Shown here piece by piece: positions 36,069-44,402 of a stretch of 64,000 bases of DNA. Position numbers and translations under genes: made by a program. The DNA is from DASRDU01 sp035652435 (GTDB lineage Bacteria; Acidobacteriota; Blastocatellia; RBC074), in contig DASRDU010000178.1 of assembly GCA_035652435.1 (NCBI GenBank), forward strand, positions 1 to 64,000, given 5' to 3'. A model generated the notes under the pieces. The model was given only the letters and a program-made list of their open reading frames with translations. It did no database searches and was not told the DNA's origin. Numbering within the stretch: position 1 is the first letter of the stretch; the number at the start of each line of letters is the position of its first letter.

Positions 36069-36615
36069 CAGTCAACCCTTCTGCCAGTGCCGTTTCGATC
36101 CCCGCCGGCTAAGAGCCGCCCGCCCGGGTCGCCTTTCGTTTGTACGTCCCCATCAGGGCGCCCTTCCGCGTTGTTGCTGGTGTGACGCACGAAGCGGCCT
36201 CTTCAGATTCAGCGGGAATTGTTCGGGGGGAGCTTTCAGACCGAATTCAGGGAGAAGTCTTTCGGGTATCAGGTTGCGCGACGGAATCAGGGGAGTTCGG
36301 GAGGCAGAGATTGTAACAGCAGAGGGCCGCGGCTCTCTGTACGCCTGTAAACATAGAACGCCGGACGCCTGTCGGGAATACTGCAAACGGTCAGGGTCTG
36401 AGGTGAAAAATGGCGAGCGGCGGCGATTTCTTTCCCGGCCCCATCCTTCCTGAATGGGCCGGATCACGGGCAACAGGTATTGCGACAGAAGACCGGACCA
36501 CGATGTCCGACAAACCGGAGTTTGTCGGACATCCTCAGAAATCATCAACTCCGGCGAAATCCTGATAGTGCTGCCAGTCCCGGTTCAGCCGCCATCAGGC
36601 TGCGCGAGTGCCGGC
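36069..36615. other. 547-base intergenic region with a hairpin, no gene seen
   Basis: It lies upstream of the LarA-like operon and downstream of the small secreted protein gene, so it should hold the operon promoter. Apart from the hairpin at 36502-36533 I see no gene, no clear promoter and no RNA gene. Confidence 0.5.
36502..36533. repeat. Perfect 14-base hairpin with CGGA loop
   Basis: GATGTCCGACAAAC (502-515 of this kb) pairs perfectly with GTTTGTCGGACATC, with the 4-base loop CGGA. There is no T-tract. It may be a small dispersed palindrome or an operator. Confidence 0.8.
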
Positions 36616-37002
36616 TCACTTCTCGAACAAAGCTTTGGCGTGACCTTCCAGCGTATTGAGATTGTTATCGGCCGTCGCCTTATCAGGCCCCGCCACAACC
36701 AGAAAGTAGGAGTGGAGGTCTGCGTCCCACGCGACTCCCGCCACGTAAGCGCCCTGAGACCCGAAGAGGCCATAGCCCGGGTGGCCGGATCCGATGTGAG
36801 TGAAGCCGCTTTTCTTCAGAGCCTCCTGCGCGCTGTTGGCGCATGCGGTCGCGCTCAGGTTCGTGGAGCGAGGGCTGATCATATTCATGTAAGGGTAATC
36901 CGCCGGGTTGAGCGAGGGCGCACCCGCGGACCGTGCGCCAGGGGAGATCACGCTGACAGCGCCGGCTATCAGTAACGTCAGAACTGCGAATTGTTTTTTC
37001 AT
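36616..37002 (-). CDS. Small secreted protein of unknown function
   Basis: 128 residues with a clear signal peptide (KKQFAVLTLLIAGAVSVISPGARSA) and a roughly 100-residue mature domain containing one Cys (ATACANSAQEALKKSGF) and the Gly/Tyr-rich segment GSGHPGYGLFGSQGAYVAGV. The helix-strand pattern (CANSAQEAL..., AWDADLHSYFLVVAGPD, ATADNNLNTLEGHAKALF) is compact. AAAGGAA precedes the start. I do not recognise the family and see no link to its neighbours. Confidence 0.7.
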   Translation of the reverse strand: MKKQFAVLTLLIAGAVSVISPGARSAGAPSLNPADYPYMNMISPRSTNLSATACANSAQEALKKSGFTHIGSGHPGYGLFGSQGAYVAGVAWDADLHSYFLVVAGPDKATADNNLNTLEGHAKALFEK

Positions 37003-37072
37003 TGGTTATTCCTTTCCTGTGGAGGTGCAGGGCGCCGCCGGCTGATCGACCGTTGTGGCCTGCGCCTTCGGT

Positions 37073-37348
37073 TTATTCACTCTCCCCGCCCGCGCTCTGG
37101 CCGAGCGAGTTGGGGCAGATCAGCAGCGAGCCGTCCGCAGGCTCGATGAAATGCAGCGCGCCCGCCTCGACCAGGCGGTAGACGGCGCGAACGCTGCGTC
37201 CGATCAGTGCGGCGGCCTCTTCCGGCCTGAGCATCGTGACCGCCGCGTGGCAGTCGGCGCACCAGACGGGCGCCGTCGGGTGGCGGCGATGGAGGGTCAG
37301 CACCTGCTCGATTTCAAAAGTGATTTCCGTCCTTTTCCGCCGCTTCAC
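37073..37348 (-). CDS. Small helix-turn-helix protein (excisionase/MerR-like) with CxxC-type motif
   Basis: 91 residues if started at the GTG at 37348, which has GGGAG six bases upstream; a longer frame from a TTG at 37396 has no ribosome site. It starts KRRKRTEITFEIEQVLTLHRR, then CADCH (possible metal site), then a helix-turn-helix of the type LRPEEAAALIGRSVRAVYRLVEAGALHFIE that resembles excisionase or MerR-like DNA-binding domains. It is divergent from the winged-helix/TPR gene at 37517, so it may control that region. No recombinase or phage genes are nearby. Confidence 0.7.
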   Translation of the reverse strand: MKRRKRTEITFEIEQVLTLHRRHPTAPVWCADCHAAVTMLRPEEAAALIGRSVRAVYRLVEAGALHFIEPADGSLLICPNSLGQSAGGESE

Positions 37349-37413
37349 ACTGGCTCCCGTCGTCTGGCACTCGCCGCCGATTGGTGTTAAAGTCAAGGCC
37401 CCCTCAGGCCTGA

Positions 37414-37441
37414 CGAACCGAAGCCGCTCGGCTTCGGTTCG
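37414..37441. promoter_or_regulatory. Perfect 12-base hairpin in the divergent regulator region
   Basis: CGAACCGAAGCC (37414-37425) pairs perfectly with GGCTTCGGTTCG (37430-37441), with the 4-base loop GCTC. It sits between the two divergent DNA-binding genes and could be an operator or an RNA hairpin; no T-tract follows. Confidence 0.55.
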
Positions 37442-37516
37442 CGACGGATCATCCGCGACGGGTGACCCAAATGTCCTTAAGCCGGGCAGATAAAAATTCC
37501 AAAAATTCCAAAAGCG

Positions 37517-39892
37517 ATGGCTGACGAGTCATTCTCCCCCGCTTACGAGTTCGGCCCCTTTCGCGTCGAGACCGCCCCGCATCGCCTGTTGCGCGCGGGC
37601 GAGCCGGTCGCGCTGACGCCGAAGGCCTTTGAAGTCCTGCTCGTACTCCTTGAGCGGCGCGGGCGCGTGGTCGAGAAGGACGAACTGATGCAGGCGCTCT
37701 GGCCTGACAGTGTGGTGGAGGAGGCCAACCTGACGGTCAACGTCTCGGCGCTGCGCAAGGCGCTCGGCGAGGGCCGCGGCGATCATCCTTACATCGCGAC
37801 GGTGCCGGGGCGCGGCTACAAGTTTGCGGCGGATGTCAGGGAGGCGGGCGGCGCGCCGGCAGAATTGCTCGTCGCGCGGAAGACCAGCGGCCGACTGATC
37901 ATCGAAGAGGTGGAAGAGACGAACGAGCCGCCGGCCGCCGCCTTCCGGTTACGCGGTCAACAACTCTTTGGCCGACTCAGACGCCATCCGCGGATCGTCG
38001 TCATTTCGTTCGTGGCGCCTCTGGCCGTCGTGCTGGCGGCCTTCTTTTACTTCCACCGCGCGCCGGCGCTGACCGAAAGAGACACGATCCTGCTGGCCGA
38101 CTTCGAGAACCGGACGGGCGACGCGGTCTTTGACGGCACGCTCAAACAGGCGCTCGCGGTGCAACTGGAGCAGTCGCCGTTTCTGAACATCTTCCCGGAC
38201 GAGCGGGCGCGCGAGACGATGAAACTGATGAAGCGTGCGCCCGACGAGCGAGTGACGGGCTCGGTGGCACGGGAGATTTGCCAGCGCCAGAACCTCAAGG
38301 CTTTTCTGGCCGGCTCGATTGCCAGTCTGGGACGCGATTACGTCCTCACGCTCGAAGCGGTCAACGCTCAGAGCGGCGAAATAATCGCGCGCGAACAGCG
38401 CGACGCCGAGGGCAGGGAGCAGGTCCTGAGGGCGCTCGGCCGGGCGGCGACGAGGATGCGCGAAAGGCTGGGCGAGTCGCTGCGCTCGATTGAAAAGTTC
38501 GACGCGCCGATTGAACAGGCGACCACCGCATCACTCGACGCGCTCAAAGCCTACGCGCTCGGCGTCGAGCAGCACCGTCAGGGGAAATACCTCGAAGCCA
38601 TCCCCTTCTATAAACGCGCCATCGAGCTGGACGCGGACTTCGCGCTGGCCTGTTCCTCATTGTCGGGCGCTTACTCAAATACGTTCCAGACAGAGCAGGA
38701 AATCGCCTGCGCGGAGAAGGCTTATCAGTTGCGCAACCGCGTCAGCGAACGCGAGAAGCTGAACATTACGGGCCGCTATTACCTCTCCGCCACGGGCGAG
38801 GTCGACAAGGCGATTGAGACCTTCGAGGTGTGGAAGCGCCTTTACCCGCGCAGCTATACGCCGGTCAACAATCTGGCCTTCGAGTATCTGACGGTGGGGC
38901 AGTACGAGAAGGCCGTGGCTGAAGCCCGCGAGGCGATTCGACTCGACCCGGCGCCCTCGCAGGCGTACGCCAATCTGGGGCGCGCCCTGCTCCGGCTCAA
39001 CCGCTTTGATGAGGCGGAGCAGGTGCTGCAACGCGCCACGGCGCAGACGCCCGGCTCATCGGCAATGCATGCCGACCTCTTCACGCTCGCCTTCCTGCGC
39101 GGCGATGCGGCGGCGATGCAGCAACAGCTCGACTGGCGCAAAGGCAGACCGAGCGAATATGCCGCATTCGAAGAGCAGGCTGAGGTGGCGGCTTTACAGG
39201 GCCGGTTGAAACAGGCGCGCGAATTCCTGCTCCGCGCGCAGGAGCTTGAGCAGCGCCGCGGGTTAAATGAGGTCGTCGCGATCAGCAGGGCGCTCGCGGC
39301 CCTGCGCCAGGCGATGGCGGGCCAGTGCGAGCAGGTCGCGCGGGAGACTGCCGAAGCGCTCTCGGTCGAACGGAACCTGCGCTCGCTGCGGGCCTCCGCG
39401 CGGGCGCTGGCGCTTTGCGGCGCGGGCGCACAATCACAAACGCTGGCCGACGAACTGGCGCGGCGCTATCCGAAAGACACTCTGCTCAATGCCGTCTGGC
39501 TGCCCGTCATCCGCGCGAACATCGAACTTGAACGCGGTCACCCTGAAGTGGCGCTGCAATTGTTGCGGTCGGTCGGCGCTGATGAAGCCGCCTCCGATTT
39601 CTGGGTTCCTTACCTGCGCGCCCAGGCCTGCCTGCGGCAGCACAAGCCCGGGGAAGCAATGACCGAGTTGCAGAAGATTCTGGATCATCGCGGCTACGAC
39701 CCGCTTTCGCCGTTCTACCCGCGAGCGTATCTGGAACTGGCGCGCGCCACCGCGCTCGCGGGCGACACCGCCAGAAGCCGCCAGTCATACGAAGCCTTCC
39801 TGAGTTTATGGAAAGACGCCGACCCGGACCTCGGCCTTCTGCGCGAAGCAAAGAAGGAGTACGAAAAGATGAGGAGCGACAGTGTTCGATGA
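37517..39892 (+). CDS. Winged-helix, membrane-spanning TPR regulator (acidobacterial type)
   Basis: 791 residues. The N-terminal OmpR-like winged helix (about 8-105) has LTPKAFEVLLVLLERRGR, KDELMQALWPD, NLTVNVSALRKALGE and VPGRGYKF. One membrane helix follows (about 157-176, IVVISFVAPLAVVLAAFFYF). The extracytoplasmic part begins with a segment like the adenylate-cyclase/TolB-type FENRTGDAVFDGTLKQAL and continues with many TPRs (AIPFYKRAIELDADFALA, EKAVAEAREAIRLDPAPSQAY). CadC/ToxR-like membrane regulators with this layout are abundant in Acidobacteriota; targets are unknown. It is upstream of and convergent with the giant gene pair (40034-47759). Confidence 0.9.
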   Translation: MADESFSPAYEFGPFRVETAPHRLLRAGEPVALTPKAFEVLLVLLERRGRVVEKDELMQALWPDSVVEEANLTVNVSALRKALGEGRGDHPYIATVPGRGYKFAADVREAGGAPAELLVARKTSGRLIIEEVEETNEPPAAAFRLRGQQLFGRLRRHPRIVVISFVAPLAVVLAAFFYFHRAPALTERDTILLADFENRTGDAVFDGTLKQALAVQLEQSPFLNIFPDERARETMKLMKRAPDERVTGSVAREICQRQNLKAFLAGSIASLGRDYVLTLEAVNAQSGEIIAREQRDAEGREQVLRALGRAATRMRERLGESLRSIEKFDAPIEQATTASLDALKAYALGVEQHRQGKYLEAIPFYKRAIELDADFALACSSLSGAYSNTFQTEQEIACAEKAYQLRNRVSEREKLNITGRYYLSATGEVDKAIETFEVWKRLYPRSYTPVNNLAFEYLTVGQYEKAVAEAREAIRLDPAPSQAYANLGRALLRLNRFDEAEQVLQRATAQTPGSSAMHADLFTLAFLRGDAAAMQQQLDWRKGRPSEYAAFEEQAEVAALQGRLKQAREFLLRAQELEQRRGLNEVVAISRALAALRQAMAGQCEQVARETAEALSVERNLRSLRASARALALCGAGAQSQTLADELARRYPKDTLLNAVWLPVIRANIELERGHPEVALQLLRSVGADEAASDFWVPYLRAQACLRQHKPGEAMTELQKILDHRGYDPLSPFYPRAYLELARATALAGDTARSRQSYEAFLSLWKDADPDLGLLREAKKEYEKMRSDSVR

Positions 39893-40033
39893 TGCATCGC
39901 TGACCCGCCAGTGTCGCTGTCCGGGAGCCGCTTTCAGCCAGGTGTCCTCGCACTTCAGCAAAGAAACCATCCATATCTGAAGGCTGACTTACATATCCTT
40001 TTATACCTGTTGCTGCAGAATATCAGCGCCACA

Positions 40034-43000
40034 TTATGTCTCGCTGACCAGCGCGTCATCCAGCTCGAAGGCTTCGGCATAGATCAGACGGCCCGGCTGC
40101 CGCGCCACGCGGCCCTCGACCAGAGTGTAATTGGCCGAGACGTATTCGTACTCTTCAATCAGCAGGCGGAACCGCCCCGCCTCGGGCGTCTGCGCGAAGG
40201 TGACCGTGCCCGTCCACATTTCCAGATCGGGATGATCGGTCAGGTGATCGTCGAAGGCCGCCTTCACCGCCGCCACGTCCGGCGGCACGTCGTGCCATGC
40301 CAGATCGCTCTGCAACCCAGGGTCGCGCCGCTGGACTCGCACGCGAATCCGCGTCGGCCGTTTGCTCAGGTCAGGCGGGTGCGGTTCACCCCGGACGACC
40401 GGCTGCGGCCCGCGCGGCGCCACGCCGGAAACGACCACGCGCAGCGTGCGCGAGTGGTGCGGGTCTGACGTGACCAGGGCCGAGCGGTCGGGCGTCAGCT
40501 GCGCGAAGTCGGCCAGCACGACGCGCGACACCTTCGCGTCGGCCAGCGCATGCGGCTGGTAGCGGACCAGCGCCATCCGCACGAACGGCTGATACGTCTC
40601 GCTGAAGGTGTTGATGGTCAGGTCGGCGTACCACAGGCCGCGCGACTCGTCAAACTCGACCGGGAATCCGACCACGTCAATGCGGCCCGGCTCGCCTTTC
40701 GCATTGGCCGCGGTCCGCTCCTCCAGCGTCACGGCCGAATCGGTCGCGACCGCGTCGGGGAAGTTATAGCCGGCCGGCACTCCGTAAAGATTGCCCGTCT
40801 GCCAGATCGGGTCCATGCCCCATTGCGTGATGAAGGGTTTGAATTTGTCACGGCTCTCGCCGTTGAGCGTTCCGTTCCGGTAACTCCAGAGCGCGACGCC
40901 GAGCAATTCACCTTCGCCCGACGAGAACCATGGGCGGTGCAGGTAAACGCGCAGGCCGCCGCCGAAGCGTACGCTGCGCTTCAGGTTCGTGTCGGTCTGC
41001 CGCTGCCAGCCGAACGTCGGCAGCACATAAGCCACGCTGGCCGCGTGCGGGCGCTCCGAGGCCGGCACGTCAACCAGCACGGGCTCGCTCTCGCGCGTGA
41101 AGTTCAGATTCTCGTCCTGCGGGAAATATTCGCGGTAGCGCGACGTCGCAACGGCGGTGTAGCTGACGCGGTGATGCTTCGTATCGTTGAAGAGATGACG
41201 CGGCGCGGCGTCGAAGAAAACGACCTGTTCTTCATTCGGCCTGCCGGTGATGTCGCCCGCGCGCACGAAGCCGATCTGGTCATGTTCGGGGTCGTAGTAG
41301 CCGACCGCGCGGTATTCCTTCCCGCTCGCCTGCAGATAGCCTTCATCAGTTCCCGGCAGCGGCAACTCATCCACGTGCGCCGCGCGGTGCGTCGTCGTCC
41401 ATTTCGGCTGCAGGAGGTCGTCAATCGGGTCATCCCACGTCGCTTTCAGGTCAACCTTCGCCGTGCTTGCGCCGTGCACTTTCAGGGCGCCGATCAGAAA
41501 CGCGTCGGTCGCGCCGGGCCTGCGCCATGCGGTGACCTGAGCCAGTTCGGTCGGATCGGCGCGGTCCGCAATCGGCGCAGTTTGCAGCGGGTTCGTGCCT
41601 TCGGTTTTGCTTTCGTGTTCGACGTTGAGCGCGGCGAAGGCGGGCCTGCCCAGGGGCTGCTGCACCGCATGCACGAGCGTGACGAGTCGCGGCGGCGTGA
41701 GCATCCAGTGCCCGCCTTCGACCGCGCGCTGCAGGACGTGCGCGATCCTGTCCACGTCGGCGCCGGGCAGCAGGTACTGCGCCTGCGGGGTCGTGACGGT
41801 GATGCGTTCGATGTATTCCCGCAGCCATTGCCAGACGCCCATCAGCTTCAAATCATCCGCCGTCAGGTAACTGCTGAGCGGCACCGTCCTCGTTTGTCCC
41901 TTCGGCAGATAACTCGTCAGCACGCGACCCGCCGGATCCCAGTGCGGGCGCAGGTCAGTCTGACCCGCCGCCGGCTCGGCCAGCGTGAAGCGGAAGCCGC
42001 GCGTCTGCTGCCAGTCGCCGCCGTCGCCGAAGCTGACGAGCGTGGCGGAGCCGGGTCGCGGGTTGGGGTCACTGAGCGATTCGTATTTCACCTGCCCGGC
42101 CGCGCCGGCATCGGGCGTGATTTTGCCGACCGCCCCTGACGGCGTGCCGGGCAGGTCGCGGATCGCCGCGCCGCGCGAGAGCGGGTCGGGCAGGTGCGGC
42201 AGCGCTTCAATGCGGTCGCCCGCTTCGAGCGGGAAAGTCTTCTGCTGGCCCGCCACGTCAATCGGCGGCGTCTGCTGGAATTCGGCTGCGTCACGCTCAG
42301 CGATCAGTTGCCACGTCGCCGCGTCACTCTTCAGTTTGCCGGCCGCGTCGTCGAATATGCCCAGCCGCTCGCCCATCTCGGCGCTCGCGCGCGGCGGCAC
42401 CAGGTGGCGGTCGGCGGCGGCGGCGTCTGCCGCGGCCGTGTCTTTGCTGATGTCGTCATTGAAGGTGCGAATGACGATGCGGTCAATCGCGGAGCCGGGG
42501 TCGGTGACCGCGCGCGCGTCACGCAGGATCACGAGCGGCGCGCCGACCGGTTCGTAGCGCAGATAGGTGAAACCTTCGGGATCACGCGGCAGCGCGAACA
42601 GGGAAGACAAAGCCTCGGTGAGCGCATCGCCGAGCCGCAGGCTGTTTCCGGCCAGATCCACCGCCCGCGCGCGCAGGCGATAGCGCGTGCCGAAGCGCAT
42701 CCGCGGCAGCGAGCCCGGGATCACGTGGTACTTCACCGTCATCTTGAACGGCGTCTCGGGCTGATCCTCGCGGAATTCCGGGTCGTCGCCGTCGGGCGGG
42801 ACGGCTTTTTGAGGGTCGGCATAACGACTGAGGTGTTTGCCCGGCCTCTGCACGCTCAGACTCCATCCGGCCCAGCGCGCAATCGCCTCGTGCAGGTACA
42901 AATCCTTGTCCGCCGGTTGCGCCCCCTTCGCGGGTTGCGCGACGGCCAGTTGCACGAAGCCTTCTTCCTGTGCGGTGCTGAACGGCTGGTCGCCGATCTG

Positions 43001-44389
43001 ATATTCGCCGCTGCGCAGGTGCAGTGAATGCCAGCCCGCGGTGCGCGAATCCCACACGTCCAGGCGATAGCCGCGCACCAGGTCTTCGGCGAAGAACGGG
43101 CGCGGCTGTGCCCCGCCGCTCGTGATTGCGTCGTTGAATGCCTTCGATTGCTTCAGCGTATCGAGCAGGCTCAGACCGCGCCGATCCGCAAAGAGCGAGA
43201 AGCCGCCCGAACGCAGCGAGGGCAGCGTCGCTTCGGGGTCGAATACTTCCGGGTGCGGCGCGGCTTCGGGCCGCGCGCCGGGGTCGAGGTTGCGGTCGGG
43301 GTCAGGGTTGTTGAGCGTCTCGGCCAGGATGATGGCCTTGTGCATCCCGCCGTCCACGTCAACCTGCGCAAGGCCGAAACGCCCGGGGTCGAGGTCGAGC
43401 AGCCCGATTACCGTCGCCGGTGAAGACGGGTCACTCATCGCGCGTGCGGCAGTAAAGAACAGGTGGTGAGCGCCGGCGGCGAAATGCACGTAGGCCGTCG
43501 CGAGTTCCGGCGTTTTTGTCGGAACGCCCCAGTCAAAGCTGGAACCGCTGATGGAAAACGTGCCGAATTTTCCGAGCGCCGTTTCCTTCACAAAATCGCG
43601 CGGCAGTTCGAGGTCGAAGACGATGCCGAGCGCGCGCTGCAAATCGGGGTAGGCGTTGAGCGTGCCGAGCGCCTGATGAAAGTCGAGCAGGTTGTCCGCA
43701 TCGAGCGTCAGGTCGTCGCGCGGCGGCGTCGGCATGTGATGAAAGACCGCGAACGGCACGGCCACTTTTTTGAGCGCGGCGGGGTCGCGCTCGGCGACAA
43801 TCAAACCCTCGCGGTCGAGCGGGCCACTAAGGGCCTGTTGTGCGGCCCCGAAGCGCTCAGACGCATTCATCCGCCGCGCGGCATCGCGCCACGACTTCGC
43901 ACGGTCGCCGTTCCAGTGAACATCCAGTCCGTCGAGCAACTCCCGCAGCAGGCGGCGATTGCTGCTGTCCTCATGTCGCCCGCGCGAGGAACCGTCGGGC
44001 AGTGCCAGTGACACGCTCGCTTCCTGGTAAATCGTCTTGAGCGCGCTCAACGCCTGGCGCATGGAAAACGAGATGATGCCCCGATCAGAGTAATCGTCGA
44101 ACTGGTGCGAGCGGACGAGCGTGCCTTCCTTGAACAACTGCTCCCACAGGTCGGGCCGCAGTACTTCGGTGCCGATGGCCGCGTCGAATGACTGGCCGGC
44201 GCAGCGGAAAGTGAGCGTGAGGCCGCCGTCTTTCAGCCGCCGCGTCCACCCCAGCCAGCCGGGAAATGAGCCGAGCTTGTCTGCGCCCGACAGCCGCGGC
44301 GAGACGAAGACCGAGACCGGCATCGTCGCCGGGTCAACGCTGATGCCGCGCGGGATGACTGTGAAGAGGATCGTTTGTTCGATTGCCAT
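40034..44389 (-). CDS. Very large protein of unknown function (1451 residues)
   Basis: I do not recognise this protein. It has no signal peptide and no membrane helix, and is acidic, Pro/Asp-rich and predicted mainly beta-sheet. It begins IEQTILFTVIPRGISVDPAT. A segment near residue 585 (MRFGTRYRLRARAVDLAGNSL) reads like a fibronectin/Ig-type strand pattern. The C-terminal region contains RIRVRVQRRDPGLQSDLAW and RFRLLIEEYEYV. Cys is almost absent. GGAGGG is well placed before the ATG, 13 bases after the stop of the 1118-residue gene, so the two are surely one transcript. It shows no frameshift or repeat array. It could be a scaffold, a surface or particle protein, or an unusual enzyme; no catalytic motif was found. 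Confidence 0.75.
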   Translation of the reverse strand: MAIEQTILFTVIPRGISVDPATMPVSVFVSPRLSGADKLGSFPGWLGWTRRLKDGGLTLTFRCAGQSFDAAIGTEVLRPDLWEQLFKEGTLVRSHQFDDYSDRGIISFSMRQALSALKTIYQEASVSLALPDGSSRGRHEDSSNRRLLRELLDGLDVHWNGDRAKSWRDAARRMNASERFGAAQQALSGPLDREGLIVAERDPAALKKVAVPFAVFHHMPTPPRDDLTLDADNLLDFHQALGTLNAYPDLQRALGIVFDLELPRDFVKETALGKFGTFSISGSSFDWGVPTKTPELATAYVHFAAGAHHLFFTAARAMSDPSSPATVIGLLDLDPGRFGLAQVDVDGGMHKAIILAETLNNPDPDRNLDPGARPEAAPHPEVFDPEATLPSLRSGGFSLFADRRGLSLLDTLKQSKAFNDAITSGGAQPRPFFAEDLVRGYRLDVWDSRTAGWHSLHLRSGEYQIGDQPFSTAQEEGFVQLAVAQPAKGAQPADKDLYLHEAIARWAGWSLSVQRPGKHLSRYADPQKAVPPDGDDPEFREDQPETPFKMTVKYHVIPGSLPRMRFGTRYRLRARAVDLAGNSLRLGDALTEALSSLFALPRDPEGFTYLRYEPVGAPLVILRDARAVTDPGSAIDRIVIRTFNDDISKDTAAADAAAADRHLVPPRASAEMGERLGIFDDAAGKLKSDAATWQLIAERDAAEFQQTPPIDVAGQQKTFPLEAGDRIEALPHLPDPLSRGAAIRDLPGTPSGAVGKITPDAGAAGQVKYESLSDPNPRPGSATLVSFGDGGDWQQTRGFRFTLAEPAAGQTDLRPHWDPAGRVLTSYLPKGQTRTVPLSSYLTADDLKLMGVWQWLREYIERITVTTPQAQYLLPGADVDRIAHVLQRAVEGGHWMLTPPRLVTLVHAVQQPLGRPAFAALNVEHESKTEGTNPLQTAPIADRADPTELAQVTAWRRPGATDAFLIGALKVHGASTAKVDLKATWDDPIDDLLQPKWTTTHRAAHVDELPLPGTDEGYLQASGKEYRAVGYYDPEHDQIGFVRAGDITGRPNEEQVVFFDAAPRHLFNDTKHHRVSYTAVATSRYREYFPQDENLNFTRESEPVLVDVPASERPHAASVAYVLPTFGWQRQTDTNLKRSVRFGGGLRVYLHRPWFSSGEGELLGVALWSYRNGTLNGESRDKFKPFITQWGMDPIWQTGNLYGVPAGYNFPDAVATDSAVTLEERTAANAKGEPGRIDVVGFPVEFDESRGLWYADLTINTFSETYQPFVRMALVRYQPHALADAKVSRVVLADFAQLTPDRSALVTSDPHHSRTLRVVVSGVAPRGPQPVVRGEPHPPDLSKRPTRIRVRVQRRDPGLQSDLAWHDVPPDVAAVKAAFDDHLTDHPDLEMWTGTVTFAQTPEAGRFRLLIEEYEYVSANYTLVEGRVARQPGRLIYAEAFELDDALVSET

Positions 44390-44402
44390 GCTTCCCTCCG
44401 AA

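Noticed and set aside
40550..42139. A 529-codon + strand frame antisense to the 1451-residue gene
   Set aside because: Rich in Arg/Ala/Gly/His with no domain motif, and lying entirely over a gene with a good ribosome site and operon context; a GC-driven shadow frame.
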